From the NCBI GenBank assembly GCA_001028025.1, contig LDAQ01000089.1, positions 1 through 46,170 on the forward strand: a stretch of 46,170 nt of DNA. Reading direction: 5' to 3'. This DNA is from Faecalicatena fissicatena. GTDB lineage: Bacteria > Bacillota > Clostridia > Lachnospirales > Lachnospiraceae. This document shows, piece after piece, positions 1-8,539 of the stretch (positions within the stretch are counted from its first letter, which is position 1; each line of letters begins with the position of its first letter). The notes under the pieces are model-generated. The model was not told the origin of the DNA. It saw nothing but the letters and a program-made list of their open reading frames with translations, and made no database searches. The translations under genes were made by a program, and so were the position numbers.

Positions 1-215
1 CGAATGCATCGGCATTCGGGCCAAATGCGGCATGTACCTCCATTTTACTTCCGCTTTCTTCTACAGCTTCTTCGCGAAGTGTCAGGACATTTCACCAGCA
101 GACATTGCCCCGTCCCCCACCGGACTCGCCTTGTCATTCGCGTCCCCCCCTCGCAAAAAAGCCCAATTCCCCCCTTCTTGTATTCAAAAATAAACAAAAA
201 ATGGGGTGCCCCGAC
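1..215. other. Non-coding or edge region upstream of nifJ
   Basis: No convincing gene is contained here. The plus-strand reading frames give proline- and cysteine-rich, low-plausibility peptides. On the minus strand a frame free of stops runs from about position 85 to the left edge and reads like protein. Its first ATG is the complement of 41-43, so it could be the very start of a divergent gene lying outside the window. Nothing more can be said. Confidence 0.4.
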
Positions 216-244
216 TAGACTTTTGCCGCTTTAGGCGATATAAT
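216..244 (+). promoter_or_regulatory. Sigma-A type promoter of nifJ
   Basis: A perfect TATAAT at 239-244 lies 17 bases after TAGACT (216-221, four of six matches to TTGACA). It sits about 55 bases before the start codon of the oxidoreductase, with AAGGAGG at 286-292 between them. Confidence 0.65.
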
Positions 245-300
245 GGAAACACATGTGAAAAAATAAACTTTTACAATGTAATTTTAAGGAGGAACAAGAA

Positions 301-3300
301 ATGGCAAGAAAAATGAAGACCATGGATGGTAACCAGGCGGCAGCTCACGTTTCCTATGCGTATACGGAAGTTGCAGCAATCTACCCAATCACCCCATCAT
401 CTGTTATGCCAGAACATATCGACGAGTGGGCTACTGAGGGCAGAGAAAACATTTTCGGACAAACTGTTCAGGTAACAGAGATGCAGTCTGAAGCGGGTGC
501 AGCCGGAGCCGTACATGGTTCATTAGCAGCAGGAGCTTTGACAACCACATTTACAGCATCTCAGGGATTACTCTTAATGATCCCTAACTTATATAAAGTA
601 GCCGGAGAATTATTACCAGGTGTATTCAACGTATCAGCACGTGCAATCGCAAGCCATGCACTGTCAATCTTCGGAGATCACTCCGACGTATATGCCTGTC
701 GCCAGACCGGAGCTGCTATGCTCTGCGAAGGAAGCGTTCAGGAAGTTATGGACCTGACAGCAGTTGCACACTGTGCAGCACTCGAAGGAAAGATTCCGTT
801 TATCAACTTCTTTGACGGATTCAGAACATCCCACGAGATCCAGAAGATCCAGGCCTGGGATTATGAAGACCTGAAAGATATGGTAAACATGGACGCTATC
901 GATGAATTCCGTGCACACGCACTGAATCCAAACCACCCATGCCATAGAGGTTCCGCTCAGAATCCTGATATCTTCTTCCAGGCTAGAGAAGCATGTAACC
1001 CATATTATGATGCTCTTCCGGGAATCGTTCAGAATTACATGGACAAAGTGAATGCCAAGATCGGCACAGATTATAAACTGTTCAACTACTATGGAGCAGA
1101 AGATGCAGAGCGCGTTATCGTAGCTATGGGTTCTGCTTGTGATACAATCGAAGAGACAATTGATTACCTGCTTGCAGCAGGCGAAAAAGTTGGTGTTGTA
1201 AAAGTTCGTCTTTACAGACCATTCTGCGCAGAAGCACTGATCAATGCAATTCCTGAGACTGTTAAGACAATTTCTGTACTTGACAGAACAAAAGAACCAG
1301 GATCTCTTGGAGAGCCATTATACCTGGACGTTGTTGCTGCACTCAAAGGAACGAAGTTTGATGCAGTACCTGTACTGTCAGGACGTTACGGATTAGGTTC
1401 CAAAGATACAACACCAGCTCAGATCGTAGCTGTATTCAACAACACAGAAAAACAGAAATTCACAATCGGTATCGAAGATGATGTGACAAATCTGTCCCTG
1501 GATGCAGGCGCTCCGCTTGTAACCACTCCGGAGGGAACGATCAACTGTAAGTTCTGGGGTCTTGGAGCAGATGGTACTGTAGGTGCCAACAAGAACTCCA
1601 TCAAGATCATCGGTGACAACACAGATATGTACGCACAGGCTTACTTTGACTATGACTCCAAGAAGTCCGGCGGTGTAACAATGTCACACTTACGTTTTGG
1701 TAAGAAGCCAATCAAGTCCACATACCTGATCAAACAGGCTAACTTTGTAGCATGCCACAACCCATCTTATATTGACAAATATAACATGGTTCAGGAGCTG
1801 GTTGACGGAGGAACATTCCTGCTGAACTGCCCATGGGATGCAGAAGGACTTGACAAACACTTACCGGGACAGGTAAAAGCATTTATTGCAAATCACGGCA
1901 TTAAGTTCTATACAATCGATGGTATCAAGATTGGTAAAGAGATCGGACTCGGCGGACGTATCAATACAGTACTTCAGTCTGCATTCTTCAAACTTGCAGC
2001 AATCATTCCGGAAGAAGAAGCAATCGACCTTATGAAGAAAGCAGCGAAAGCTACTTACGGAAGAAAAGGTGACAAGATTGTACAGATGAACTACGATGCA
2101 ATCGATGCAGGTGCTAAGCAGGTTGTAGAGATCACAGTACCGGACAGCTGGAAAGATGCGGATGATGAAGGTCTGACAACTCCTCATGTTGATGAGAACG
2201 GTAAGAAAGACGTTGTTGATTTCGTTAAGAATATCCAGGCCAAAGTAAATGCTCAGGAAGGTAACTCACTTCCGGTATCTGCATTCAATGAATATGTAGA
2301 TGGTTCTACACCGTCAGGTTCTTCTGCATACGAAAAACGTGGTATCGCAGTTGATATTCCGATGTGGAAGCCTGAGAACTGTATTCAGTGTAACCGCTGT
2401 GCATATGTTTGCCCGCATGCAGTTATCCGTCCGGTTGCCCTGACTGAAGAAGAGATGGCAAAAGCTCCGGAAGGACTTAAGACAATCGATATGGTCGGAA
2501 TGCCTGGTATGAAGTTTACAATAACTGTATCAGCATATGACTGTACAGGATGCGGATCTTGTGCGAATGTCTGCCCGGGTAAGAAGGGTGAAAAAGCGCT
2601 TGTTATGGAGAACATGGAAGCAAATGCAGGAATTCAGGAATACTTCGATTTTGGTACAGAGATTCCTGTAAAACCAGAGGTTGTTACAAAGTTCAAAGAA
2701 ACAACTGTTAAGGGAAGCCAGTTCAAACAGCCTCTTCTTGAATTCTCAGGAGCTTGTGCAGGATGTGGTGAGACACCTTACGCTAAGTTAATCACACAGT
2801 TATTCGGTGACAGAATGTATATTGCAAACGCAACAGGATGCTCCTCTATCTGGGGTAACTCTTCACCGTCTACACCTTATACAGTAACACCAGAGGGAAA
2901 AGGACCGGCATGGTGCAACTCTCTGTTCGAAGATAACGCAGAGTTCGGATATGGTATGCTGCTCGCTCAGAACACAATCAGAGAGAGAATGAAAGGCATC
3001 GTAGAGAACTTCGCTGAGAACGCAGAAAATGCAGACGTTAAAGCAGCTGCACAGGAATACCTGGATACATTTGCAAGCGGCGCTACAAACGGAACAGCTA
3101 CAGACAAGCTTGTTGCAGCAGTAGAGGCATGTGACTGTGACTGCGCAGACAAGGCAGAACTGCTGAAACACAAAGACTTCCTCGCTAAGAAATCCCAGTG
3201 GATCTTCGGTGGTGACGGATGGGCTTACGATATCGGATTCGGCGGTGTTGACCACGTATTAGCAAGTGGAAAAGACATCAATATCATGGTATTCGATACA

Positions 3301-3843
3301 GAAGTTTACTCCAACACAGGCGGACAGTCTTCAAAGGCTACAAAGACAGGTGCTACAGCACAGTTCGCAGCAGGCGGAAAAGAAACAAAGAAGAAAGACC
3401 TTGCAGGAATCGCTATGAGCTATGGTTATGTATACGTAGCACAGATTGCTATGGGTGCTGACTACAACCAGACAGTAAAAGCAATTGCAGAGGCAGAGGC
3501 TTATCCGGGACCGTCACTCATCATCGCTTACGCTCCATGTATCAACCATGGTATCAAGAAAGGTATGAGCAAAGCTCAGACTGAGGAGCAGATGGCAGTA
3601 GAATGCGGATACTGGAATAACTTCAGATTCAATCCTGAAGCTGAGGGTGCGAAGTTCACACTCGACAGCAAGGAACCAAAACAGGAAGAATATCAGGCAT
3701 TCCTTGACGGAGAAGTTCGTTACAATGCCCTGAAGAGAGCGAATCCGGAAAAAGCTGCTAAACTCTTCGCTCTGAATGAGAAAGAAGCTATGGAAAGATA
3801 TGCTTACCTGAAGAAACTGGTTACTCTTTACGGAGAGGAATAA
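301..3843 (+). CDS. nifJ: Pyruvate:ferredoxin (flavodoxin) oxidoreductase
   Basis: Oxidises pyruvate with CoA to acetyl-CoA and CO2, passing electrons to ferredoxin; it is the central pyruvate-using enzyme of fermenting clostridia and is cytoplasmic. The 1180 residues match the usual length of the single-chain enzyme. In order there are an N-terminal pyruvate/TPP-binding domain (YPITPSS near residue 29), a transketolase-C-like domain, the gamma/EKR region, a two-cluster ferredoxin domain (CxxCxxCxxxCP starting at Cys694 and again at Cys748), and a C-terminal TPP domain starting with CAGC (Cys819, Cys822), which are ligands of the proximal cluster. All expected cysteine motifs are present. The start has AAGGAGG at 286-292. 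The gene is monocistronic, with its own promoter and a strong terminator at 3885-3916. Confidence 0.97.
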   Translation: MARKMKTMDGNQAAAHVSYAYTEVAAIYPITPSSVMPEHIDEWATEGRENIFGQTVQVTEMQSEAGAAGAVHGSLAAGALTTTFTASQGLLLMIPNLYKVAGELLPGVFNVSARAIASHALSIFGDHSDVYACRQTGAAMLCEGSVQEVMDLTAVAHCAALEGKIPFINFFDGFRTSHEIQKIQAWDYEDLKDMVNMDAIDEFRAHALNPNHPCHRGSAQNPDIFFQAREACNPYYDALPGIVQNYMDKVNAKIGTDYKLFNYYGAEDAERVIVAMGSACDTIEETIDYLLAAGEKVGVVKVRLYRPFCAEALINAIPETVKTISVLDRTKEPGSLGEPLYLDVVAALKGTKFDAVPVLSGRYGLGSKDTTPAQIVAVFNNTEKQKFTIGIEDDVTNLSLDAGAPLVTTPEGTINCKFWGLGADGTVGANKNSIKIIGDNTDMYAQAYFDYDSKKSGGVTMSHLRFGKKPIKSTYLIKQANFVACHNPSYIDKYNMVQELVDGGTFLLNCPWDAEGLDKHLPGQVKAFIANHGIKFYTIDGIKIGKEIGLGGRINTVLQSAFFKLAAIIPEEEAIDLMKKAAKATYGRKGDKIVQMNYDAIDAGAKQVVEITVPDSWKDADDEGLTTPHVDENGKKDVVDFVKNIQAKVNAQEGNSLPVSAFNEYVDGSTPSGSSAYEKRGIAVDIPMWKPENCIQCNRCAYVCPHAVIRPVALTEEEMAKAPEGLKTIDMVGMPGMKFTITVSAYDCTGCGSCANVCPGKKGEKALVMENMEANAGIQEYFDFGTEIPVKPEVVTKFKETTVKGSQFKQPLLEFSGACAGCGETPYAKLITQLFGDRMYIANATGCSSIWGNSSPSTPYTVTPEGKGPAWCNSLFEDNAEFGYGMLLAQNTIRERMKGIVENFAENAENADVKAAAQEYLDTFASGATNGTATDKLVAAVEACDCDCADKAELLKHKDFLAKKSQWIFGGDGWAYDIGFGGVDHVLASGKDINIMVFDTEVYSNTGGQSSKATKTGATAQFAAGGKETKKKDLAGIAMSYGYVYVAQIAMGADYNQTVKAIAEAEAYPGPSLIIAYAPCINHGIKKGMSKAQTEEQMAVECGYWNNFRFNPEAEGAKFTLDSKEPKQEEYQAFLDGEVRYNALKRANPEKAAKLFALNEKEAMERYAYLKKLVTLYGEE

Positions 3844-3884
3844 GAAGGACGGTTTTCCCACGGGGAGCCGCAGGTTATAAAAGG

Positions 3885-3916
3885 GGCGGTACACTTATTA
3901 CAGTGTACCGCCTTTT
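3885..3916 (+). terminator. Rho-independent terminator of nifJ
   Basis: GGCGGTACACT (3885-3895) pairs perfectly with AGTGTACCGCC (3902-3912) around a six-base loop and is followed by TTTT. A strong hairpin 41 bases after the nifJ stop. Confidence 0.92.
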
Positions 3917-3961
3917 CGATATGGCCGGCTCATTTAAAGCCGCCTTCGGCGAGGAGTCTAT

Positions 3962-5635
3962 ATGAATGAAAATATATTTGTCGCACTGCTGATTGTCGGG
4001 CTTCTTGTTATATTCGGCCTGATTTCTTTCTTTGACCAGAAAAGAAGGCTGCGCAAAATGAAGCGGAGAATGCTCTATTATTATGGGCGCGACAGAGAAA
4101 TTGAATATTCGGACGAAGTTCTTTCAGTGATTGGTGCCTATACGGAGGCGAAAGACACCATGGTGGACGATATCACCTGGAACGATCTGGATCTGGATTC
4201 TGTATTTATGAAGATTAATCATACATGGTCTTTTGCCGGCGAGGATTATCTGTATTATCTGATGCATATTCCGGCGGAAGGGCCTGTATCCTGTGAGGAA
4301 CAGGAGGAGATGATCAGATACTACCAAACTCATGAGAAGGAGCGTCTTGAGATGCAGATGGAATTTGCCAGGATTGGTAAGAACCATAATTATTCCGCAT
4401 ACTCCTATATCATGAACAGTATTCATCTCAGCAAGACTGTTCCGGTTCAGCATTATGCGGCACTGCTGCTTCTGATCGCGGCAGTCATATGCGTAATCGC
4501 AGCACCGGCAGCAGGCATCGGCTTTCTAATTCTCTGTATGGGTGTAAATATTGCGGTGTATATGTCCCAGAGGAGGAAACTGGACGCTTCTATACAGGCG
4601 CTTCATCTCTTTCTGAAGCTGGAGGAGGGCGCAGGGAAAATCGTGAAGAAAAAGCTGGTCTGCAGTGAAGCATATCAGAAGCGGCTGGAGCAGAATTATA
4701 AGAAACTGAAAAAGCAGATCGGAAATATGGCTTTTATCAAGTCGGCAAATGCGGACAGCCAGTCTTTAACGGAAATCGTGCTGGATTATATCCGGATGAT
4801 TTCTCATATAGACTGCATTCAGTTTTACAAATGTATGAAGAGGCTGGAAAAATCCATAGATGTGGTGGAAGATATCATAAGCACCATGGGCTTTCTGGAG
4901 AGTCTGATATCCATCGGTTCTCTGAGGGAGTCGCTGCCGTATTACTGTACTCCTGAATTTACAGAAGAGCCTGTGCTGGAAATCGTGGATGCATATCACC
5001 CGGAATTATCCGAACCGGTTCCCAATTCTGTCAGGGCAGAGCGGGGAATTCTGATTACAGGTTCCAATGCATCAGGAAAGTCTACATTCCTGAAGACGAT
5101 TGCCTTAAATGTGGTACTGGGGCAGTCGATCCATACCTGTTCCGCCAGACAGTACACGGGCGCCTGGTTCCGTGTATTTTCATCCATGGCCCTGCGGGAC
5201 AATCTGTATAATGGAGAGAGTTATTATATCGCAGAGATCCGGGCCCTGAAAAGAATCTTTGACTGGGAGGGAGAAGAGACGGTTCTTTGCTTCGTGGATG
5301 AAGTACTCAGAGGTACCAACACAGTCGAAAGAATTGCCGCTTCCGCGCAGGTGCTGAAGAAATTCAGCGAGCGCGGCATACTTTGTTTTGCAGCGACTCA
5401 TGATATTGAGCTGACCTATCTGCTGGAAGAGCAGTACGGGAATTATCATTTCCAGGAGCAGGTTCTTGAGCAGGAGGTTGTCTTTGACTATCTGCTCTAT
5501 GAAGGACGATCTAATTCCAGAAATGCAATCCGGCTGCTGGAAATTCTCGGGTATGATCCGGATATCACAGCCGGTGCTGAGAAGATGGTCGAAGGTTTTC
5601 TGGAGACGGGGAAATGGGGGTCCACGGCCAGCTGA
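3962..5635 (+). CDS. Membrane-anchored MutS-family ATPase
   Basis: A 557-residue protein carrying the C-terminal ATPase domain of the MutS family but none of the N-terminal mismatch-recognition domains. Residues 5-25 form a transmembrane helix followed by a basic stretch, and two further hydrophobic segments lie near residues 165-200. The ATPase has a Walker A (GSNASGKST, 367-375), a Walker B with DE at 446-447 in FVDEVLRGTNT, and a following ATHD motif, so it looks able to hydrolyse ATP. This architecture is common in Firmicutes, is usually annotated as MutS-like, and its job is unknown; it is unlikely to be the mismatch-repair MutS. The start is supported by GAGGAG at 3951-3956. It is flanked by terminators and stands alone. 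Confidence 0.85.
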   Translation: MNENIFVALLIVGLLVIFGLISFFDQKRRLRKMKRRMLYYYGRDREIEYSDEVLSVIGAYTEAKDTMVDDITWNDLDLDSVFMKINHTWSFAGEDYLYYLMHIPAEGPVSCEEQEEMIRYYQTHEKERLEMQMEFARIGKNHNYSAYSYIMNSIHLSKTVPVQHYAALLLLIAAVICVIAAPAAGIGFLILCMGVNIAVYMSQRRKLDASIQALHLFLKLEEGAGKIVKKKLVCSEAYQKRLEQNYKKLKKQIGNMAFIKSANADSQSLTEIVLDYIRMISHIDCIQFYKCMKRLEKSIDVVEDIISTMGFLESLISIGSLRESLPYYCTPEFTEEPVLEIVDAYHPELSEPVPNSVRAERGILITGSNASGKSTFLKTIALNVVLGQSIHTCSARQYTGAWFRVFSSMALRDNLYNGESYYIAEIRALKRIFDWEGEETVLCFVDEVLRGTNTVERIAASAQVLKKFSERGILCFAATHDIELTYLLEEQYGNYHFQEQVLEQEVVFDYLLYEGRSNSRNAIRLLEILGYDPDITAGAEKMVEGFLETGKWGSTAS

Positions 5636-5702
5636 TCGAACCAGTCCATAATCTTAAACAGCACGGAAAGTCGGAACCCGCTGTTTTATTGCATAAAAAC
5701 AA

Positions 5703-5745
5703 AGACTTCCGAGTGGGAGCATGTTCCCATCGAAAAGTCTGTTTT
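5703..5745 (+). terminator. Probable terminator of the MutS-like gene
   Basis: AGACTT (5703-5708) pairs with AAGTCT (5735-5740), with an inner TGGGA/TCCCA stem between them, followed by GTTTT. It lies between the MutS-like gene and the convergent small regulator. Confidence 0.6.
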
Positions 5746-5800
5746 GACCTGCTGGACACGAATATCAAATTTTGCTAAAATAAAAAAGGTAGAACCATGA

Positions 5801-6022
5801 TTAGTTATCCTTATCAATATCTGTGAATTCGACGACGTCCCAGATATCACAATTCAGCATTTTACAGATGTCCTGCAGTGTGTTTAAGGTAATGCTCTTG
5901 TTTTTCCTTAGGGAATCCAGTGTCCCATTGGAAAAATGACAATCATTGATTAGTTTGTATTGTGTGATGCCCTTCTCTTTCAGAGTTTTCCACAATGGAG
6001 CGTAACTTATAATAATACTCAC
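5801..6022 (-). CDS. Small XRE-family helix-turn-helix regulator
   Basis: A 73-residue protein that is essentially one Cro/CI-type helix-turn-helix domain. The recognisable frame is WKTLKEKGITQYKL, then SNGTLDSLRKNKSITLNTLQ, ending in CDIWDVVEF. That last motif is typical of stand-alone XRE proteins that dock DNA without a sensor domain. On the minus strand the start codon is preceded by AAGGGAG at a good distance and by a TATAAT (complement of 6044-6049). It is convergent to the MutS-like gene and divergent from the sugar-binding lipoprotein gene, so it might regulate either, but no operator was identified. The target is unknown. Confidence 0.8.
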   Translation of the reverse strand: MSIIISYAPLWKTLKEKGITQYKLINDCHFSNGTLDSLRKNKSITLNTLQDICKMLNCDIWDVVEFTDIDKDN

Positions 6023-6043
6023 TCCCTTCGATCCGTTAAATTA

Positions 6044-6071
6044 ATTATAGGAAAGATCATTCAATTGCACA
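6044..6071 (-). promoter_or_regulatory. Candidate promoter of the XRE regulator
   Basis: On the minus strand a perfect TATAAT (complement of 6044-6049) is preceded 16 bases upstream by a poor TGTGCA (complement of 6066-6071). The leader before the start codon would be very short. Confidence 0.4.
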
Positions 6072-6376
6072 TTGCCGGGAATCCGGCCATGTAACGTCCT
6101 GGCGCACACCGATCTGCAGCAGGAATCGGCAGATAATATGACAGATAAGTGTGAAAATAGTGAAAGATAAAAACGGAGACTATGCAATTTGACGGATATC
6201 TTTAATTGTTAAAATACAGCAAGTTAAAAAATGACAAAAACATGGCGGAAAGATACATGGAGATTGGATAATATTACTGATAAAATTCATGTATACCTGG
6301 AGGGCAGGAACAATATGTACCCTGTGGGCGGATTAACAGCAAAGCTGTATTTAATAACAAAGGGAGGGCAACAGAT
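6072..6376 (+). promoter_or_regulatory. Regulatory intergenic region upstream of the sugar-binding lipoprotein
   Basis: No gene here. It contains a small GCCGG/CCGGC hairpin (6074-6087), the motif TGTGAAAATAGT (6150-6161), and a possible promoter with TTGACG (6189-6194) and TAAAAT (6210-6215), although the 15-base spacing is short. AGGGAGG at 6361-6367 is the ribosome site. The region probably carries the binding site for the YesN-like regulator, which I cannot define. Confidence 0.4.
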
Positions 6377-7702
6377 ATGAAAAAGCGTATCGCAGCAGTG
6401 TTACTGAGCGGAGCTATGGCAGTCTGTACATTAGCAGGATGCGGCTCTGACTCCAAGGAAACTTCGGCAGACAACGGCGGGAGCAAAGGCGGAGGAACTA
6501 CCATATCCATACTGGCAAGCCAGGACTGGATATATGATGCGGAAATGGAGCTTGGAAAACAGTTTGAGGAGGAGACAGGAATCAAAGTTGACTATCAGAT
6601 TGTACCATCTGATCAGTATTATAATCTACTGATGACAAAGCTGAACAGCGGGGAAGGCCCGGATATTTTCGGCGGGCAGTCAGGCACTTATGATCTTCTT
6701 TCCCAGTATAATATTACGGAAAACGCCATTGATCTGTCCGGTGAGCCATGGGCGGAGTACTACAATGAATTTGCAAAAGAACAGACATCTGCGGAAGGTA
6801 CACTGTACGGAGCAACATATTTTGATACAACGACAGATTATTATATGATATACAATAAGAGCATCTTTGAAGAAAATGGTGTAACAGAGCCTGCCACCTT
6901 CGCAGAGTTTGAAAAAGCATGCGGGAAGCTTCTGGACAAAGGTATTACACCGGTATATGAACCGGTGGGAGATGGATGGCATCATGTGATGTGGTTCTGT
7001 GAGATCGGCGGTAAGTATGAAGAGCTTGTGCCGGATATCGTAGACAAGCTTAATAATAATGAAGTAAACTTTGCAGACGTACCGGAATTTAAAGAGGCGC
7101 TTGATCAGCTGAATGATCTGGCACAAAAAGGATATTTCGGCGACAACTATTTATCCGATGAGTATGCAGACCTCCCGGCCATTATGGGCAGCGGTGAATA
7201 CGCTATGACCATAGCAAAACCGGGCTCAATCGCGGAGATTGTGGAGGCATCAGGCGGTACATACACAGAGGATGATTTTGGAATGTTTCTGATTCCTACA
7301 CTGGACAATGATGTATTGAATGAACATCCATGCGGGCCTTCCAGATTCATATACTCCGGATCGAAACATATAGATGAGGCGAAGCAGTATCTGGAATACA
7401 TAACAACAAAAGACAGCATTCAGCATATGATCGACAATGAGCCAAAAGTGGAGAATCTTCCGTACGAAGCGGGACAGGAGCCGGCCTACAGCGAGGCTAC
7501 ACAGAAATTCCTGGACTCTTTCGAGAAAAAAGGTGTCGTATTCCAGGATTCGATTAAGTATTTGAATCCCCAGTGGACAGAGCTTGGACAGGACATCGTT
7601 TCTATGTTTATTGGAGATATGACTTCGGAGGAAGTATTAAAACAGATTGATTCGAGGAGAGCAACACAGGCTGGTGCAGCAGGTGATGAAGCATGGCAGT
7701 AA
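6377..7702 (+). CDS. Extracellular solute-binding lipoprotein of a carbohydrate ABC transporter
   Basis: A 441-residue family-1 (MalE/UgpB-like) solute-binding protein that would capture a sugar or oligosaccharide outside the membrane and deliver it to the permeases at 10490-12195. The signal peptide ends in the lipobox LAGC (19-22), so Cys22 should be lipidated. A short Gly/Ser linker precedes the first domain strand ISILASQDW, and the family-typical GPDIFGG and FEKACGKLLDKGI segments follow. The gene sits apart from its permeases, with the sensor pair on the opposite strand between them, and it has its own terminator; this allows the binding protein to be made in excess. The substrate is not evident, but the neighbouring GH31 enzyme points to an alpha-linked oligosaccharide. 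No ATPase gene is in the locus, so a shared MsmX-like ATPase encoded elsewhere is likely. Confidence 0.93.
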   Translation: MKKRIAAVLLSGAMAVCTLAGCGSDSKETSADNGGSKGGGTTISILASQDWIYDAEMELGKQFEEETGIKVDYQIVPSDQYYNLLMTKLNSGEGPDIFGGQSGTYDLLSQYNITENAIDLSGEPWAEYYNEFAKEQTSAEGTLYGATYFDTTTDYYMIYNKSIFEENGVTEPATFAEFEKACGKLLDKGITPVYEPVGDGWHHVMWFCEIGGKYEELVPDIVDKLNNNEVNFADVPEFKEALDQLNDLAQKGYFGDNYLSDEYADLPAIMGSGEYAMTIAKPGSIAEIVEASGGTYTEDDFGMFLIPTLDNDVLNEHPCGPSRFIYSGSKHIDEAKQYLEYITTKDSIQHMIDNEPKVENLPYEAGQEPAYSEATQKFLDSFEKKGVVFQDSIKYLNPQWTELGQDIVSMFIGDMTSEEVLKQIDSRRATQAGAAGDEAWQ

Positions 7703-7705
7703 GAT

Positions 7706-7735
7706 GTAGCAGTTCAGACAGGTCTGAACTGTTAC
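7706..7735. repeat. Near-perfect palindrome after the binding-protein gene
   Basis: CAGTTCAGAC (7710-7719) and GTCTGAACTG (7722-7731) are perfect inverted repeats with a two-base centre, extended by GTA/TAC on the outside. It lies three bases after the stop codon and just before the terminator. It could protect the mRNA 3' end or bind a dimeric protein. Confidence 0.6.
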
Positions 7736-7750
7736 AGTAAGAAAAAAGAG

Positions 7751-7782
7751 GGAGGCACATTAATTTGTGCCTCCTGTTTTTT
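7751..7782. terminator. Bidirectional terminator between convergent genes
   Basis: GGAGGCACA (7751-7759) pairs with TGTGCCTCC (7766-7774). It has a T-run on the plus side (7775-7782) and an A-run on the left that serves as the T-run for the minus strand. It overlaps the last codon of the response regulator gene and ends transcription from both sides. Confidence 0.9.
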
Positions 7783-8539
7783 TCTCCTGTTCCTGTTTGC
7801 GGTAAGCCGTGGGATTGAGTCCGGTAAGCTTCCGGAAGGTTTTACTAAAGTGAAACTGATCGGGATATCCTACGCGTTCTCCGACTTCACGTATCGGCAG
7901 CGATGTGTCGGTCAGAAGCTGCCGGGCCTCGTGGATCCGGATATCAGTCAGATATTTCAGCGGAGTGTCTCCCTTGTAGCGGTTAAAAATCTTTGTGAGA
8001 TATGCGGATGTAAACCCCATGGATGAGGAGAACGAGCTGATATCAATATCATCCATGTAATGCTCACGCATATAAAGCACGGTGTATTCAACGATTTCCT
8101 CTGCATGTCTTCCTACAAGCGAAGGGTCCTCCTGAAGCTCAAAAAATTTCTGCAGATGCAGGCGCACACGGCCGAGGGTGTTTTCCAGGTCTTCCTGCAC
8201 GACCGGCTTCAGCATATAGTCAAAAACTCCCTGTTTCAGGGCTTCGCGAGCATAGTCGAAATCTGCATAACCTGTCAGAATTACGGTCAGGACATGAGGA
8301 TATTTTTCGTGGATTTTCCTAGCCAGTGCAAGCCCGTCCATGACGGGCATCCGTATATCCGTCATAACAAGGTGTATATTTTCCTTCTTTAAAAGGGCAA
8401 GAGCTTCTTGTCCGTTTGAAGCCTGACAGACTACCTTAAAGCCGGCGTCCAGGGCATCAATATGCCGTGACAGAGACTGCATCAAAAGCTGCTCGTCTTC
8501 CACAAGTAAAACATTATAATGTTTTAGTTTCGTCATCAA
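7760..8539 (-). CDS. Response regulator with AraC-type DNA-binding domain (YesN-like)
   Basis: A 259-residue two-component regulator that most likely controls the surrounding sugar-uptake genes. Receiver domain at residues 8-125: acidic pair Glu14-Asp15, phosphoacceptor Asp61 in MTDIRMP, then VILTGYADFDYA and the conserved Lys in LKP. The C-terminal half (about 150-250) is an AraC/XylS double helix-turn-helix, with SSMGFTSAYLTKIFNRYKG and the family signature VGYPDQFHFSKTFRKLTGLNP. It is shorter than many YesN proteins because the linker is brief. The gene overlaps the upstream sensor kinase by 26 bases, so the two are translationally coupled. Confidence 0.95.
   Translation of the reverse strand: MMTKLKHYNVLLVEDEQLLMQSLSRHIDALDAGFKVVCQASNGQEALALLKKENIHLVMTDIRMPVMDGLALARKIHEKYPHVLTVILTGYADFDYAREALKQGVFDYMLKPVVQEDLENTLGRVRLHLQKFFELQEDPSLVGRHAEEIVEYTVLYMREHYMDDIDISSFSSSMGFTSAYLTKIFNRYKGDTPLKYLTDIRIHEARQLLTDTSLPIREVGERVGYPDQFHFSKTFRKLTGLNPTAYRKQEQEKKTGGTN

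Noticed and set aside
1..234. Plus-strand frame of 76 codons and a minus-strand frame reaching the left edge
   Set aside because: The plus frame has no ribosome site and an implausible composition. The minus frame is too short in the window to call a gene, although it reads more like protein.
2863..3255. Long minus-strand frames inside nifJ and other large genes
   Set aside because: They are antisense shadows of strongly coding genes, without ribosome sites and rich in cysteine, phenylalanine and serine, as expected from reverse complements.
3962..5635. Mismatch-repair MutS
   Set aside because: It lacks the mismatch-binding N-terminal domains and has membrane segments instead.
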